From Sternotherus odoratus (lineage: Eukaryota; Chordata; Testudines; Kinosternidae): a stretch of 64,000 bases of DNA. Location: assembly GCA_032164245.1 (NCBI GenBank), contig JAVMKO010000003.1:84116390-84180389 (forward strand), read 5' to 3'. The position numbers and the translations under genes are program-made. Shown here piece after piece: positions 1 through 11,959 of this stretch (within the stretch, counting starts at the first letter, position 1; the number at the start of each line of letters is the position of its first letter). The notes beneath the pieces are model-generated. The model searched no databases. It was given only the letters and a program-made list of their open reading frames with translations, and was not told where the DNA came from.

Positions 1-3000
1 GGAATGAAGGATTGTCTTGGACTGAGAGTGACTAATTGCCAGAGCTGAAGAGGAGATATGACTGAGGTGAAGATCAGAAGGATTTTTGGGAGAGCGGCAG
101 CAGTGGGAGGAGGCACTGAAGCGATAGCAGGAAAAGTGAACAGAGTTGATGTAAAGGGAGAGAGGAGATGGTGCTGGGAAGCAGAAAGAGAGAGAAGGGA
201 AAGGTATGGGGGGCAGATGGCCTAGAAGGGGGAAGACAAACACAGGACTTGTGATGTGAAAGTGGAAGAAGGCAGAGGAGGGCTCAAAGTTCATTGCTTC
301 AGCAGGGTTCCAAGATATGGAGACGTATGCGGGGGCAAGGGAGGGGCCGCTGAGAGACTTCAGGGCAGTATGGAATCATCTACAGATCAGAAGAGAGAAG
401 AAGCCAATGCACCCAGCCCTCTGGAACGGCTGCTGGGAGGCTCCCAGGGAGGCGGTGGTGGAGGCAGACATCTTGGAACTCAAGCATGACTATTCTTTTT
501 GGCTGACTTTGCTGACAGGGTGAAACAAGCTGAGTGTTTGTCACTGAACTTGTCATGTTTGCTCCAACTCGCTGGCAGGGCTGGTTCAACCAAACCCTAG
601 GTTGCCTGCAAAGTATCGCGATAATTAAGGGGAAAGTTGTTATTGTCAGTTTCTATTGCTTTATTTTGAATACAAGTGATGGACAGTCAGTACTGGCCTC
701 AGACTAATTGTTGTGAAATATAAAGTGTGTTTGTGTGATATTAAATACAACGCTCTTTTCAGATTTAAGCAGTTTGCCATTGAATGTTGACAAAATGCCT
801 ATTTTTGCAATGGAAACAGCTAAATCTGAATTTCTGTAGGTTTTAAAAGCAAAACCATTTTTGCCTAAAGATAAATAAAAATGGCCCATTCCTTTAAAAA
901 AACCTTGTATACCAGCAATATTTTTCAGAAATAGGTTTAGTATGAATTGATAACAAAATGTGAAAAAATAACCTTGTGTAAGTAATCAGTTATGAATATT
1001 TTTCACACTTCTCTCAACTACACTTAGCATTGCCCCCTTATCACCACTAACAACATCCACAAACTTGAGCTTCCAGTGCCCCAGGACAGGACAGCACCAT
1101 CTGCTACCAAAACCCACAAATATTCAGCCAGGAAATGGAAAGGTTTTGTAAAAGGATGCCTGAGCTCGGAAGAATATTTTTCAAAATTCTCAAGGCTGGG
1201 ACGAAGGTGTGCTTCAGGAATTAGCACCCCTGTGTTTTGCACTTTTAGTGTGCACGGAGTTAGAAGAGGCTTCATGAAAGTTATCATCTGATTTTTGAAC
1301 ATGGATGTGCCGGACCAGCTCCTAAATTATACACGTGGGGCATTAGAATGAGCCTCTCTTTGCACATGTCCTCAGTAAAGAATGGTTATGATGCTCACGC
1401 TACAGAGAACTATTATCCATTAAGCAGCAGTGAGCCAGTTAAAATTGATAACTTTGTATTTATTGCCTGAAGGGCATTTCTGACCTATTAACAAAGCTTA
1501 GTCTGGACTAGAGTTTTTGCTCCTGTGAAATTAGAGTTAATTTATCAAGTTATGAGTTAAACTCCTATGCCTGAGTCTCCACCTTTCCCTAGACCTAGGA
1601 TCAAGCTTCTGGAGGGTGTGTGAGACCTGCTCCTCCCCCCCCCCCCATTTTCCAAGGCTCATCACTCCTCCAAAGTGCCAATACAATACTGCTTTCTAGC
1701 TTAGAATCCCAAAGGTGAGACAAAAACGGCCCATAAACCTAAGGCTGCTCCATCTCCTGACCTATCGCAGGCAGGTGAGTCTGATACGCCAGCTTGAAAG
1801 ACAGCAAGCCAATCTCCTTGAACATCTATCTCCAGCCTCTAGCTAGGCTTGCAAATGTCAGGATACTATTGTTGGAGACAGCAACTCCATCCCTCTGATC
1901 CAGCCCAGCAGAGCAGAACTCTCCCAGTTCAGTGACTGCAGGGAACATATATGAGCTAAACATCCATTGATTCTCCCAAAGCCAGCAGCCAAATAACAGG
2001 TAGTGCAAGAGGAACCCCTGCCCTGTGTCATTTCCAACTCAGAGAATTAGGAAGGTATTGGGACCATCTCCTTGCCTGTCCCTGAAGCGCACTACAGTTT
2101 ATTCCCACATGGTGAGCTCAACAACTCTGCTATGTTCTGACCTCTCTTAAAAAAATTGGGGAACAACTGGAAGTATCCCAGTAGATTTGAAAGAATCACT
2201 CTTCAATTGATGCCATCGGGGTGCTTTTCACTGTTCGATATGCACACAACTCCCGTCTTCTCCTTGTGCCTAACATTTGAGCTTCCAGACATGTGGAGCA
2301 TGTGATACAATCACATTTGGCAAACCTGGTTCCATCACCCCCAAATCCAAGTCCCTCTGATGTCTCAGGTTTTTCAACATGTCTGAACTAGGCTTGCTCA
2401 CTGGTGTGGTGAAAGGTACTTGCGTGAGAAGAACCTGGGTTGCCACATAAGCCTCAAGGAAAGGAGTACTGGAGTCTCAGGTTAAGCAATTGCTCTCTGA
2501 TAACACACAGGAAAAAATAATTGTTGAGGTGTCCAAACATTCATTTCATTCTGCTGCAGGGAGGAGTCCAGGGTGAGCTGAGACACTACATGCTTTTGTC
2601 CCTGTTGCTTTATATAGCAATATAACCATCCATCTATTAATAGCTGAAGCATTGTTTCTAGAAGTCATCCTGTATATTAAAAGTGCTTTATAAATCATTT
2701 TTATAATCTGCTGCTGTTTTTAATTAGCCCACAGTTTTAAGTGACTGTTGCTGAACATGGCATCATAAATGGGGAGGTATTTAGCCTAACCATCTGCTTC
2801 TGTTACATATGGATACTAGAGTAATGAGCAGAAAAAAATACCTTTAATAAAATAAATATATACAGTAGGACCAGAGAGACAATGTTTTATATCGACCAGG
2901 GATAGTGTTAGGGCAGGGTACACATATTTCAATCATTTTCCAGACAGAACCCTAACGACTGTACTTGCTATGATCAGTAAAAGGCTATGACTCTTGGATG

Positions 3001-3185
3001 GTAAAACATGAAATACTGCCAAGGATGAATTAAATTTGTACAGTTGTACAGCCTCATCCCCACTTCGGTCTACCATCTTTTTGTGTCCAAGGGCAGCAGG
3101 TTTGTATAATTTTTGGTTCAAGTCCCGCTCCCCCCCCCCCCTCACCTGCCTTGTAAGCCAATATATATTTTTCAAACTAATGTAA
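1..3185. other. Unassigned non-coding sequence
   Basis: I recognise no gene, RNA or transposon here. Positions 1-480 are purine-rich, and a poly-C run lies near 1628-1646. All open frames are short, overlap on both strands and lack recognisable domains. The stretch may be intergenic or intronic sequence. Confidence 0.5.
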
Positions 3186-3189
3186 AAAT

Positions 3190-3960
3190 GTGTGAGCTCT
3201 GGGGTGGGGCTGGTGCTGAGGGGTTTGGGGTGTAATGAGGCTCAAGCAGAGGGTTAGGATGTGGGGTGAGGATTGTGGAGTGGGGCTGAGGAGTTCATGG
3301 TGCAGGAGGGGGCTCAGGACTGGGGCAGATAGTTGGGGTGTGAGGGCTCCGGCTGGGAGTGTGGGCTCTGAGGTGGGACCAGGGCTGAGGAGTGTGGTGT
3401 GCAGACAGGCTGCCCCAGGGCTGGGGTCAGAGCGGATGACTCCCCCCAGCCCTCTCCCTGCCAGCCGCAGCGAGCTCCAGGGGAGGGACCCTCCAGAAGC
3501 ACACTCACCTCGCACCACTGTCACTTCACATGCTCCTAGCGCCCCTCTCAGGTCCAGGAAGCCCCCTCGCCTCCCCTGTGGTGGGTGCCATGGGATGGGG
3601 GTGCTGTCATCACATGTGTGTCTCTTCCCCTGCTCCTGCCCCTCACTGGGAATGGGGCTGCCCCTTGCCCAGCTTAGGGCAGAACTGGTGCGTGCGGGGG
3701 GAGGGGGCCCCTGTGCTGGTGGAGAGTCCTGCCAGAAAAGGGAAAGGTCCTTCCGTCCAAAGGGGAAGGGCAGGGTCAGCCTGCCCTGGCACTAGTGGTT
3801 GGGGGCACTAGGACCCTGTGGCGGCAGGTGATGCCAGGAGCCAACAGAGCACAGCGCGGAGCTGCAAGGGGCAGTCGCACAGGGGTGGCAGGCACTGAAC
3901 ATTGGTGGAGCCGGGCCCCCGTTCCCTGAATATTGCTGGAGCATGAGCACCGGTAATTAA
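3190..3960. repeat. G-rich dispersed repeat
   Basis: The segment consists of G-rich phrases built on variants of 'gaggggttggggtg' and 'ggctctgaggtggg', followed by a CpG-containing part. The same phrase order recurs at about 62828-63195, including a following 'cttacctc'-like segment, so it behaves as a dispersed repeat. I saw no convincing TIR or TSD, so the class is open; non-autonomous DNA transposon or LTR interior are both possible. The long open frames on both strands come from base composition. Confidence 0.45.
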
Positions 3961-3964
3961 CCAC

Positions 3965-6045
3965 TCCTGTTTATGTCCAAACCTCCATGAGCAACCACAC
4001 GTGCCTCCGCCTTCCTAGAGCATAGCTGCTTATAAATGTTTCTGAGCTACATCCTGTACATTATCAGTTCAAACATTATACACGGCAAAAACAGGATGCC
4101 GCTGTGCTTTCAGAAGAGACAGCGAAAGACAAGTTAAGAACAGTTCAGTCTTATGCAAACCACAGGCAAGAACACTTACTATCTTCACAGTGTCTGACAG
4201 TTCTTGGAATCCCCTGAGAATCTCATAGAAAAAATGATCTCCTTTCATCTAAATGCTCAGATACCCATTCTTGGATGGTTTTATGGTGTACTCAAGCTCA
4301 AATATAGAGATCGCTATAAGCAAATTCAAGGTTCTATACACCCAGTAAAGTAACACTCTACGAGCCGGAGCTCTCTTATGCCATTCCTAGGCTCAGGAAC
4401 AGAGGTGGAAGCCCGAGGGGGCAAATAGAGGTTTCTGTCATCTCTGTGCTTCTTAGAGTCAAAGTTCATCCAAAGGCTTGCCTTTGGCCCCTGGTCAGAG
4501 TAGCCTCAGGAGCTGTGGATAGCAGAGAATAACAGGAGTCCAGTGTGCTCTGGTCATGTCCCCTCCGCTAAGGACTGGGAGGAGTGTTGGGGTACCAGCT
4601 GGGAAGTGCTTTGTGCAGGCCAGGCAGATTGTGTAAAGCCCCTTTACATTGCTGGAGCAGCTAGTTCAACACAGAATCTGACCTATATATCTTCCAAACA
4701 AGAATCTTTAAACAAAGGCTTATTTAAATCTAGAAATGTATACACTGAAGTGTAAAATCCAGATACAAATCTGAGCTTCTTCAATTTGGTCTGAATCGAG
4801 CTTTGTTTTGGATTTCCATCTTTACTTAAAACAGGTGTTTTTCTCTCTCTTAATCCTTGGTCATATATTATTGGGAGGAGTTCCCCAAAAATAACAAAAC
4901 CTCCAACCACAATGACATAGTTTGTAAGTGTTCAATAGTCTCTTGCAGAGGAACAATAAAAATGAAGTTCCACACAAGTCATAATCATAAAAATAAACAT
5001 AACTGAAACCACTAAAGAAAAAAAAACCTTGAATACCACATGATCACGGTTGTCTTGGAATTAAGAAAAGCAATCACGTTAGAGCAATACTCCCGGGAGA
5101 GTAAAGTCAGCAACTGAAATTGAATGTTGACATGCGTAGCTGCAATATAAACCCAGCTTTCTTATTTATTCCACATCCCGCTGCTATTTTATGTTTCTAT
5201 GCCTTCTATGCTCAGCTACTTCTATTTCAAATGAACAGAGTGGTTTTTGTGTTTAGTTCTGGAAATCGGAGTCAAAAACATGAATCACACCATGAACTGA
5301 AAGTTTCATATAAGGAATATATAGATTAGAAGGTAACAAAGAACAGCTTGATTGTATTCAGAGATCATTTCTTTCTTACATAGTTTCCCTTATGCTTACA
5401 CCTCTTTATTCTTGAACCCAGTTCTTCTTTTCTTTTTTCTGAATGAAATTCATCTTCCTCCACAACCCACTGCACAAAGCTTGAGAATACAGTACCGTGT
5501 AATTATAGACCAAATAGTCATGCCAGACCTGCACCAGGGTTCTCCTGAGTATTGCTTGATCTAGGGCTGGTTCAGAGTCCCTCTCCCTAATATACAGGGG
5601 GTATGGATGTTCCCATGGCAGCCATAATTCAACCCTGCTGCATTTATGCATTATATACGCTTAAGAGTAATACATGTCCAGAAAGGGGTCAAATTTCTGA
5701 TGCTGTGAAAGCTGTAATCTAGAATGTACTGAGTTTTCCCCACTGAAAATCTCACTTATAACATTAAGTCATCAACATAATTTTTCCACCTTGAATGATA
5801 TACCTAAATCAAACAAATCAATCTTTCACAATTAATGGGTCGAGAGAAAACATGGGCTACCATAAAGACCCCTCGATCCATGCCCCCAAGTGACTTAACC
5901 TCAAAATAGGTGTAACTCCATTTTTATCAGTGGATTGCAAACAGATACAGTGTATATCCACAAGTCTACACTATGGCCTGTTTTTAGATGAATGTTGCAC
6001 ACCTTAAATTGGAGATTCTCTATTTGACACTGTATTAGGTTAGCT
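3965..6045. other. Unassigned non-coding sequence
   Basis: This AT-rich sequence has no recognisable repeat or exon. The open frames are short and show no family signature. Confidence 0.5.
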
Positions 6046-6362
6046 AATAAATATTAGCGAGGAATACTTGTAGCACTTTAGAGACTAACTAGTTTATTTC
6101 AGCATAAGCTTTCGTGGGCTATAGCTCACTTCATTGGATGCATAGAATGGAACAGAAGTAAGATGCATTTATACACACAGAAAGAAAGGGGGAAAAATGG
6201 TAGATTAGCATACCAATTCTAAGAGGGCTGTTAAATGTAGATGGGCCATTATCAGTAGGAGGAAAAAAAATACCTTTTGAAATGGATTTCTGTGTCAGGT
6301 AAATTAACTCAGGAAATAAAGTGTAATGAGAGAACCATTCGCAAGTCCTATTTAGCCCCTTG

Positions 6363-6617
6363 TTAATTGTATCCAATTTGAAAATTAATTCTGGTTTCTC
6401 GTTGGAGTCTGTTTTGGAAGTTTTTCTGTTTCAAAACTGAAACCATCAAATCTTTAATGGAATGGCCAGGAAGATTGAAGTGTTCTCCTACTGGTTTTTG
6501 AATGTTATGATTCCTGATGTCAGATTTGTGTCCATTTATTCTTTTGCGTAGAGACTGGCCGGTTTGGCCAATGTACATAGCAGTGGGGCATTGCTGGCAC
6601 ACAATGTCATATATCAC
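6363..6617 (-). pseudogene. GIY-YIG endonuclease remnant of a PLE
   Basis: The frame encodes about 84 residues beginning with a cysteine-containing strand (IVCQQC), then YIGQTGQSLRKRINGHKSD, matching the GIY-YIG nuclease core carried at the C terminus of Penelope-like polymerases. The same segment is found at 51708-52019 with clear amino-acid similarity (HKSDIRNHNIQKPVG in both). In PLEs the domain nicks target DNA for reverse transcription. The reverse transcriptase part is missing, and the C-terminal end departs from the second copy after about residue 75, consistent with a dead, truncated copy. Confidence 0.75.
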
Positions 6618-6941
6618 ATTGGTCGATGTGCAGGTGAATGAGCCTCTGATGGTGTGGCTGATGTGATTAGGTCCTATGATGGTGTCAGTTGAATGGATAC
6701 GAGGACAGAGTTGGCATCAGTCTTTGAATTAATTTTCAAATTGGATACAATTAACCAGGGGCTAAATAGGACTTAAGAATGGTTCTCTCATTACACTAAT
6801 TGATTGCATTTCCTGAGTTAATTTACCTGACACAGAAATCCATTTCAAAAGGTATTTTTTTCTCCTGCTGATAATGGCCCATCTACATTTAACAGCCTCT
6901 TAGAATTGGTATTCTAATGTACAATTTTTTTAAATTTTTTT

Positions 6942-6964
6942 CTTTTCTTTCTTTCTTTCTTTCT
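6942..6964. repeat. CTTT microsatellite
   Basis: A short run of cttt units lies inside the right inverted arm of the PLE at 6056-7130, at the place where the left arm has 'gaaagaaaggg'. It appears to be a local expansion. Confidence 0.7.
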
Positions 6965-7140
6965 GTGTGTATAAATGCATTTTACTTCTGTTCCATTCTA
7001 TGCATCTGATGAAGTGAGCTATAGCCCATGAAAGCTTATGTTGAAATAAACTAGTTAGTCTCGAAGGTGCTACAAGTATTCCTCGCTTTCTTTATGGATA
7101 CAGACTAACACGGCTGCTATTCTTGAACCGAATAAATATT

Positions 7141-8152
7141 TTGCTCCTTTATCCTCTTGCTCTTCTCTGTTTCTCAAACAATTACAAAGTGCTGTGGTGT
7201 GTATTTCAATGCCCCAGTGAGTATAAAAGGAAAAGATATCCTCAAGTTTACTTAATGAGATGGCGAGGGTTACTTCTTGGCATTAACAGTCTCTGGTTAC
7301 TTTCCAAATAATGGAAAATGTGTCCTGGTAGCAACAAAGCAGCAGATTAAACACAAAAAACAGATCTGGCAGGCCCATACTCCTTTGGGAGCCTTCATTA
7401 TAAACAAAATATCGGAAGGAATTTTGAGAAGAAACCTTTGAAGGTCTCATCTGGTATTCCCAAACCACAATTACAGTGCTATTTAAGCACTAATAAATAA
7501 ATATATCAGAGAACTTGCACTTGGAAGATACAACCCTTCTAATTTTTGTTTCCTATAATGAAAAGATTATGGGTTGGTGGTTTTTTCTGGAGCGGGGAGT
7601 GTGGGGAAGATGTTGGTAGGAGGATTTATGGAGGTGTTCATGAAAAATGCTGAGTACTCTCACACAGTCAAGAAGAATTTATTAAATTCTTCTGACTTTT
7701 TTTGCTGATTCAACAGTGAACTCAGTGAGTGAGAGAAAAGATCCTAAATTCTCTTTTCAGAGGACAAATTTTTTAAGAGGAGATTAAAGATTGATTTACA
7801 AATATCTCTTCCCACCCTCCGCCAAAAACCTTCATTAACATACCATTAAGATCTATTACATATGGTATTTCCCTCTTTAACACACATCCAGATAATTGTG
7901 AGATCACGCCCAGAACATCAGATAATGGGACTTCAGAACTGGGATGTCTGTAAGTTCAGAGAGCACAATCCAACTACTATATGAACCATGGACTAAAAAA
8001 ACCAGACCAAACTAAATCAACAAAAAAACACCCCCCTCCCCCGCTATCCCAAAACCTAGGTGATCAGTGAATTTGAAGGTTAAAAATCCAGATTAAGACT
8101 GAATGCTGCTGCCCCACTGTTGTACAGAAGGTTGCTAAGCAAAAGAAAATCC
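7141..8152. other. Unassigned non-coding sequence
   Basis: No repeat or exon is recognised. Open frames are short. A poly-C tract lies at about 8030-8042. Confidence 0.5.
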
Positions 8153-8162
8153 AAAGTAGAGG

Positions 8163-8274
8163 AGCAGCCACAAAGAGTCCTGTGGCACCTTAAAGACGAA
8201 CTAAAGTATTGAAGCATTAGCTTTCGTGGGCTAATACCCACTTCATCGGATGGACTAACACGGCTACCTCTCCG
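8163..8274 (-). mobile_element. 112-bp PLE-end mini-insertion
   Basis: The insertion is framed by a perfect 10-bp duplication, aaagtagagg, at 8153-8162 and 8275-8284. It holds only PLE terminal sequence: 'aaagagtcctgtggcacctt', then (minus strand) a hairpin GTGGG...CCCAC at 8226-8241 flanked by CCGATGA (8243-8249) and GAAA (8222-8225), then 'gactaacacggctacctct'. It has no coding capacity, so it must have been moved in trans. The hairpin with its flanking motifs resembles a hammerhead ribozyme core, although the second core base is C instead of the invariant U. Confidence 0.7.
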
Positions 8275-8284
8275 AAAGTAGAGG

Positions 8285-9153
8285 GACAGCTCTTAGACCA
8301 GGCCAGAACTGATATTGTGCAGCTCAGTTGCAAAGTTTTCTTTCAACCACATTTATGCCTCTAACAACAATCCCGACCTGTTCCAGTTCCAGACTAGGCC
8401 CTCAGGACAATTCAAGTAGCTTTAGGACTATATTACGCCTGTCTGTCCAGGTCTGACAGCAGGGGCGCTCTGCAGCAAGTAAGGTGCTGATGGCACAACC
8501 CCTCTGCTGAGAGCTCGGAGGAGGATGGAATAGCTCAGCTGGCTCTGCACCACATAGGGATTCCTCTCCATAATGTGGAGAGAGGCCAATTAAAATAGCT
8601 TTTCAGTTGTCTTGAAGGACTGAGGCGATGGCTCTACCCCTGCAGCTAAATGCACAGCGTCTCAGTTATTCCTTCATGTGGTTGACTGCACATGGGACAT
8701 TGGAGAGCATGCAAATGAGGATGAGATTTTGGGGCAACATGCTCTCAGCCAGCGGCTGTTCTCATCTCCTGTTCTGCTGGAGGAGAACACTGAGGAGCCA
8801 TTCCCCGCAACCAACACAACTATTTTCACTTTTTAAAAAAAAACAAAAAAAACAACCCACCTTCCTCAAACAGTAAAAAGCAAAAACAATTTTCTATCAA
8901 CCAAAAAAACAATTCTATGCCAATTTTATAAAAGAATTGTTCCAGGATCTTTGTGCTAACTATTGACCAGGAGCAATGTTCACTATCCTCCTGAATACTG
9001 GCCATTTCTGACTCATTCATATTGACATCACTGCCTTAACCTCATGAATAATTAGAAGTTAGCCCTGCTCCCATAACCTCATCAAAGCAATGCATGGTAA
9101 TGAAAGCTACAATTAAGAAGAGACAAATCAAACAAGGACTTTCTCTACTTGTC
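8285..9153. other. Unassigned non-coding sequence
   Basis: No recognisable gene or repeat is seen. An A-rich stretch lies at about 8835-8910. Confidence 0.5.
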
Positions 9154-9167
9154 TCTAGAAAACAAGT

Positions 9168-9310
9168 TTAAGATTAGCAGCCGTGTTAGTCTGTATCCGT
9201 AAATAAGATGAGGAAGATTTGTGGCACCTTAGAGACTAACCAGTTTATCGAAAGCTTATGCTGAAATAAACTGGTTAGTCTCTAAGGTGCTACAAATCTT
9301 CCTCGTCTTA
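9168..9310. mobile_element. Palindromic PLE-end insertion
   Basis: The core is a near-perfect inverted repeat. The left arm at 9203-9248 and right arm at 9266-9311 are 46 nt each with two mismatches, around a 17-nt loop containing 'cgaaagcttatg'. Both arms are the PLE terminal sequence 'ttgtggcaccttagagacta'. The left outer end adds 'gcagccgtgttagtctgta', the conserved PLE tip. A 14-bp duplication with one mismatch (tctagaaaacaagt / tctagaagacaagt) flanks it at 9154-9167 and 9311-9324. Confidence 0.75.
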
Positions 9311-9489
9311 TCTAGAAGACAAGTAAATCCTATGGATGCCTTTAAGTTGGTGAGGACCCTGCATTCCATTTACTGAAGTGTCAGGGTTAATGGATTACAG
9401 TTGATGAAGTACAGACAATGAATTGTCCAAAAGGAAATGAGCTGTGCCAGACAGAGTGCACTCTGTGAACTCCTCTATTTAAAAAAGAA

Positions 9490-9562
9490 GTTCAAAACCA
9501 TAGATGCAGGGGACTGGACTAGCTGACCTCTCAAGGTCCCTTCCAGTTCTATGATTCTGTAA
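9490..9562 (+). mobile_element. CR1 LINE 3' tail
   Basis: The phrase 'ggactagctgacctctcaag' followed by 'gtcccttccagttctatgat' is the typical terminal sequence of CR1 LINEs in sauropsids. Only the last 70 bases or so remain, as is usual for 5'-truncated CR1 copies. Confidence 0.7.
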
Positions 9563-9710
9563 CAAAACAGGTTGTGAAAAGAAGTAACAGACACCATAAT
9601 TACAGGTATTCAAAAGCATCCAGGATAAACACACTTATGGGCAATTCTGTTTTTCTTGGAACCAACAGGAGATTGGCTATGGATTGAAATGGAAGTAGAA
9701 TCAAGCTCTT

Positions 9711-9800
9711 TTGGGTCTAGGCCCAGATCCTCAAAAGTGCTTAACTTCCAAGAAAATCAATGGGGACCTAAATACCTTGGAGCATCTGGGCCTTAGTGTT
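9711..9800. repeat. Short dispersed repeat, MITE-like
   Basis: The segment 'cccagatcctcaaaagtgct' to 'ggagcatctgggcctta' has complementary ends and resembles the stretch at 37865-37980 ('cctaattcccattgatttca' to 'gaggagctgggtcctaag'). I read both as fragments of one short palindromic repeat family. No TSD was found. Confidence 0.45.
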
Positions 9801-10142
9801 GTGGACACCGGCAGTAGTGAAATGGAGCAAGATGCACTAGGTTCCCAAGGGGTCACTTCCAGTCCTAACAGCTAGAATTCTTTGAGCTATTTTATCTTGG
9901 ACGTGCAACAAGATTCCTGTAAAATGCTAAGAAGCATGGACCCAATTTCCCTTTCACAGCAATTAGCTCACTGACTTCAGGGGAATTACTCTTGATATAC
10001 ACCAGTAAAAGATAAGGATCAGGCTCTCATAGATCCTCAGCACTGTGCAGTCTAAGGGCTCAATCCTGCTATCTTTACACAGGCAAGGGTCCCAGTGACC
10101 TCAGTCTGAATAAGGACTGAGCATGCATGACAGGACTTGGCA

Positions 10143-10410
10143 CTAAGGGTATGTCTACACAGCAGCTGAAAGGTGTGATTCCCATTGTGGTAGACTGGCA
10201 TTAGTTCTGATTGAGCTAGGATGCTAAAAATAGCAGTGTGGTGGTGGCTTGGACTAGCTGCCTGAGCCCACGCCTGCCTGAACCCTGCTGGGGCCGGGCT
10301 CTTTGGTTGCTAGCCCAAGCTATCCCCAGTGCAGCAACTTCCATACAACTATTTTTAGCACACTAGGTCGAATCTTTCAATCCACACCTCCAAGGCATAC
10401 CTGAGATGAC
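10143..10410. mobile_element. MITE, 'gggtatgtctacac' type
   Basis: It begins 'agggtatgtctacacagc', the terminus shared with other short elements in the window (37999, 47977), and contains 'gctaaaaatagcagtgt' like the copy at 47977-48230. The right terminus is eroded ('aggcatacct'), so no TSD is claimed. It has no coding capacity. Confidence 0.55.
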
Positions 10411-11840
10411 ATTACTTGCAAATAGAAAAACTAAAGTCACAAGTACTCTTTGAAACAATTCTGCATGTAGGCATTTTCCATCAAAGTGTTTTTTACTGTT
10501 TCCTTCACTGCAGTTCTTTTTGACTTGGGCAAACAAAGGATGATTCTCAGCAGGGAGATATGGGAACAGTTCAGGGTGAGAGGTTGGGGTTGCTGTGTTG
10601 AGAGAGGATCCAGGAGAGTACTGGATTACTCAGGATTTTACTGCTTGTTTGTTTTCTATAACAATACAATAATGATTTGTAGATAGAGCTGAGTCAGGAA
10701 CCAACAACCGTTTGGGGAAGAAGGGGCTGGGGACAGTTTATATTTAAAACAAAACAGGGGACTAATATGGTGTGTAACTATCACTGACCTATCCAGTTTG
10801 TCTACATGTTGTCTCCCTTTCCTTCATCTCTCTCTCTTGTGCATTCAGCGTGAATGCTCTTTGGGACTGTATTCTTCTGTGATTGGCAAGTACCTGGAAT
10901 ATTTTGGGCACCACCCCATCTAAATAATATTTCAAAGGGGCTCCATGAACTTACTTTTGGCTCAAAATTTACATTTGGTAAACATACACTTATAATCAAA
11001 CCTGAAACCAATAAATTAAAAAAAAAAATCCAGTGAAAACAGTTCTTTAAAAATACTACTATCCCCTGTAGTATTTGAAATCCCGCAGACTAGAGAACCT
11101 GAAAGTGAAACTAACTATAAACAAGGAAGAAAATTCTTTTATTGTCTCATATGAAAGGTATGCTAAAGGTAAACAAAGAGCCGGAGAAGTGCTCAGAGTG
11201 TTATATTTTACAAATCTTTACATTTAGTCTACAATGTTATTAAACACTAATAAGGAAATTTGTTTACATATGATATTTAAATTGTCAGTATCTCTTCATT
11301 TGTTGATTTAGTGGCACTCCCATTTTTTTGTAAAACTAAATAAAATCAAACAAGTTATGCTTTATGCTGATGACTATTTTTAGATAGAGGCCTAGGTGAG
11401 TGATCTATCTGCCTTTTTGTTACCTACTTATCTCTCTCTCCGACCCCCTTCATTATTGTCAGACAAGGTATAATGGGCTGCATCAAAATCATTATTCGGA
11501 ACACTCTCAAACTCCCAGGGCTGAATCCCCAAGCCTACCCCACGTTCAGGGCGTTTGGATTCAGTGACCCATTGATGTCCATTACAGAAAGCAAGCTGCA
11601 CCTTGCAAACACAGGTCTAGATGCTGCTGCTGAATCCAAGTGGGCAGACCTCCGCTGCAGCACAGCCCCCCCTGCACGACCGGGACCACAGGGGCTACTC
11701 CTGTGAACACCTGGCAAGTAACTTCACTTTTGTGAGCTGTCCCATTTGGCTCAAGTGCTTCCCGTGAGCAAAGCTCCTCAGACCCCCAAGTATTTACAGG
11801 ATCGAGCCCTTGGATGTGGGGATTTCCGATAAGGCCACAC
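10411..11840. other. Unassigned non-coding sequence
   Basis: This AT-rich sequence carries no recognised element or exon. If the candidate minus-strand exon at 12110-12194 is real, this would be its first intron. Confidence 0.45.
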
Positions 11841-11959
11841 ATCGAATAATTAATATAATCATCCGGGCTGTCTCACGGGGTCACTAACTAGCTGAGATCC
11901 GGAGCCACTCCACTAAAACGTGCTTAGCTGCAATTGGATCACACGGGACAACTCCCCCC

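Larger units (their letters stand above)
6056..7130 (-). mobile_element. Penelope-like element with inverted terminal arms
   Basis: The insertion is bounded by a perfect 10-bp duplication, aataaatatt, at 6046-6055 and 7131-7140. Its left part is on the minus strand and encodes a GIY-YIG remnant followed by a 3' untranslated end. From about 6733 the sequence turns round: 6733-7092 is an inverted copy of roughly 6059-6395, including the block around 'ccatttcaaaaggtattt'. The outer arms read 'cgaggaatacttgtagcac' at the left and its near complement at the right. The right arm extends further to 'cagactaacacggctgct', an end sequence shared with other copies in the window. PLEs are known for complex direct or inverted terminal repeats. 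The body is strongly 5'-truncated and cannot encode reverse transcriptase. Confidence 0.75.
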
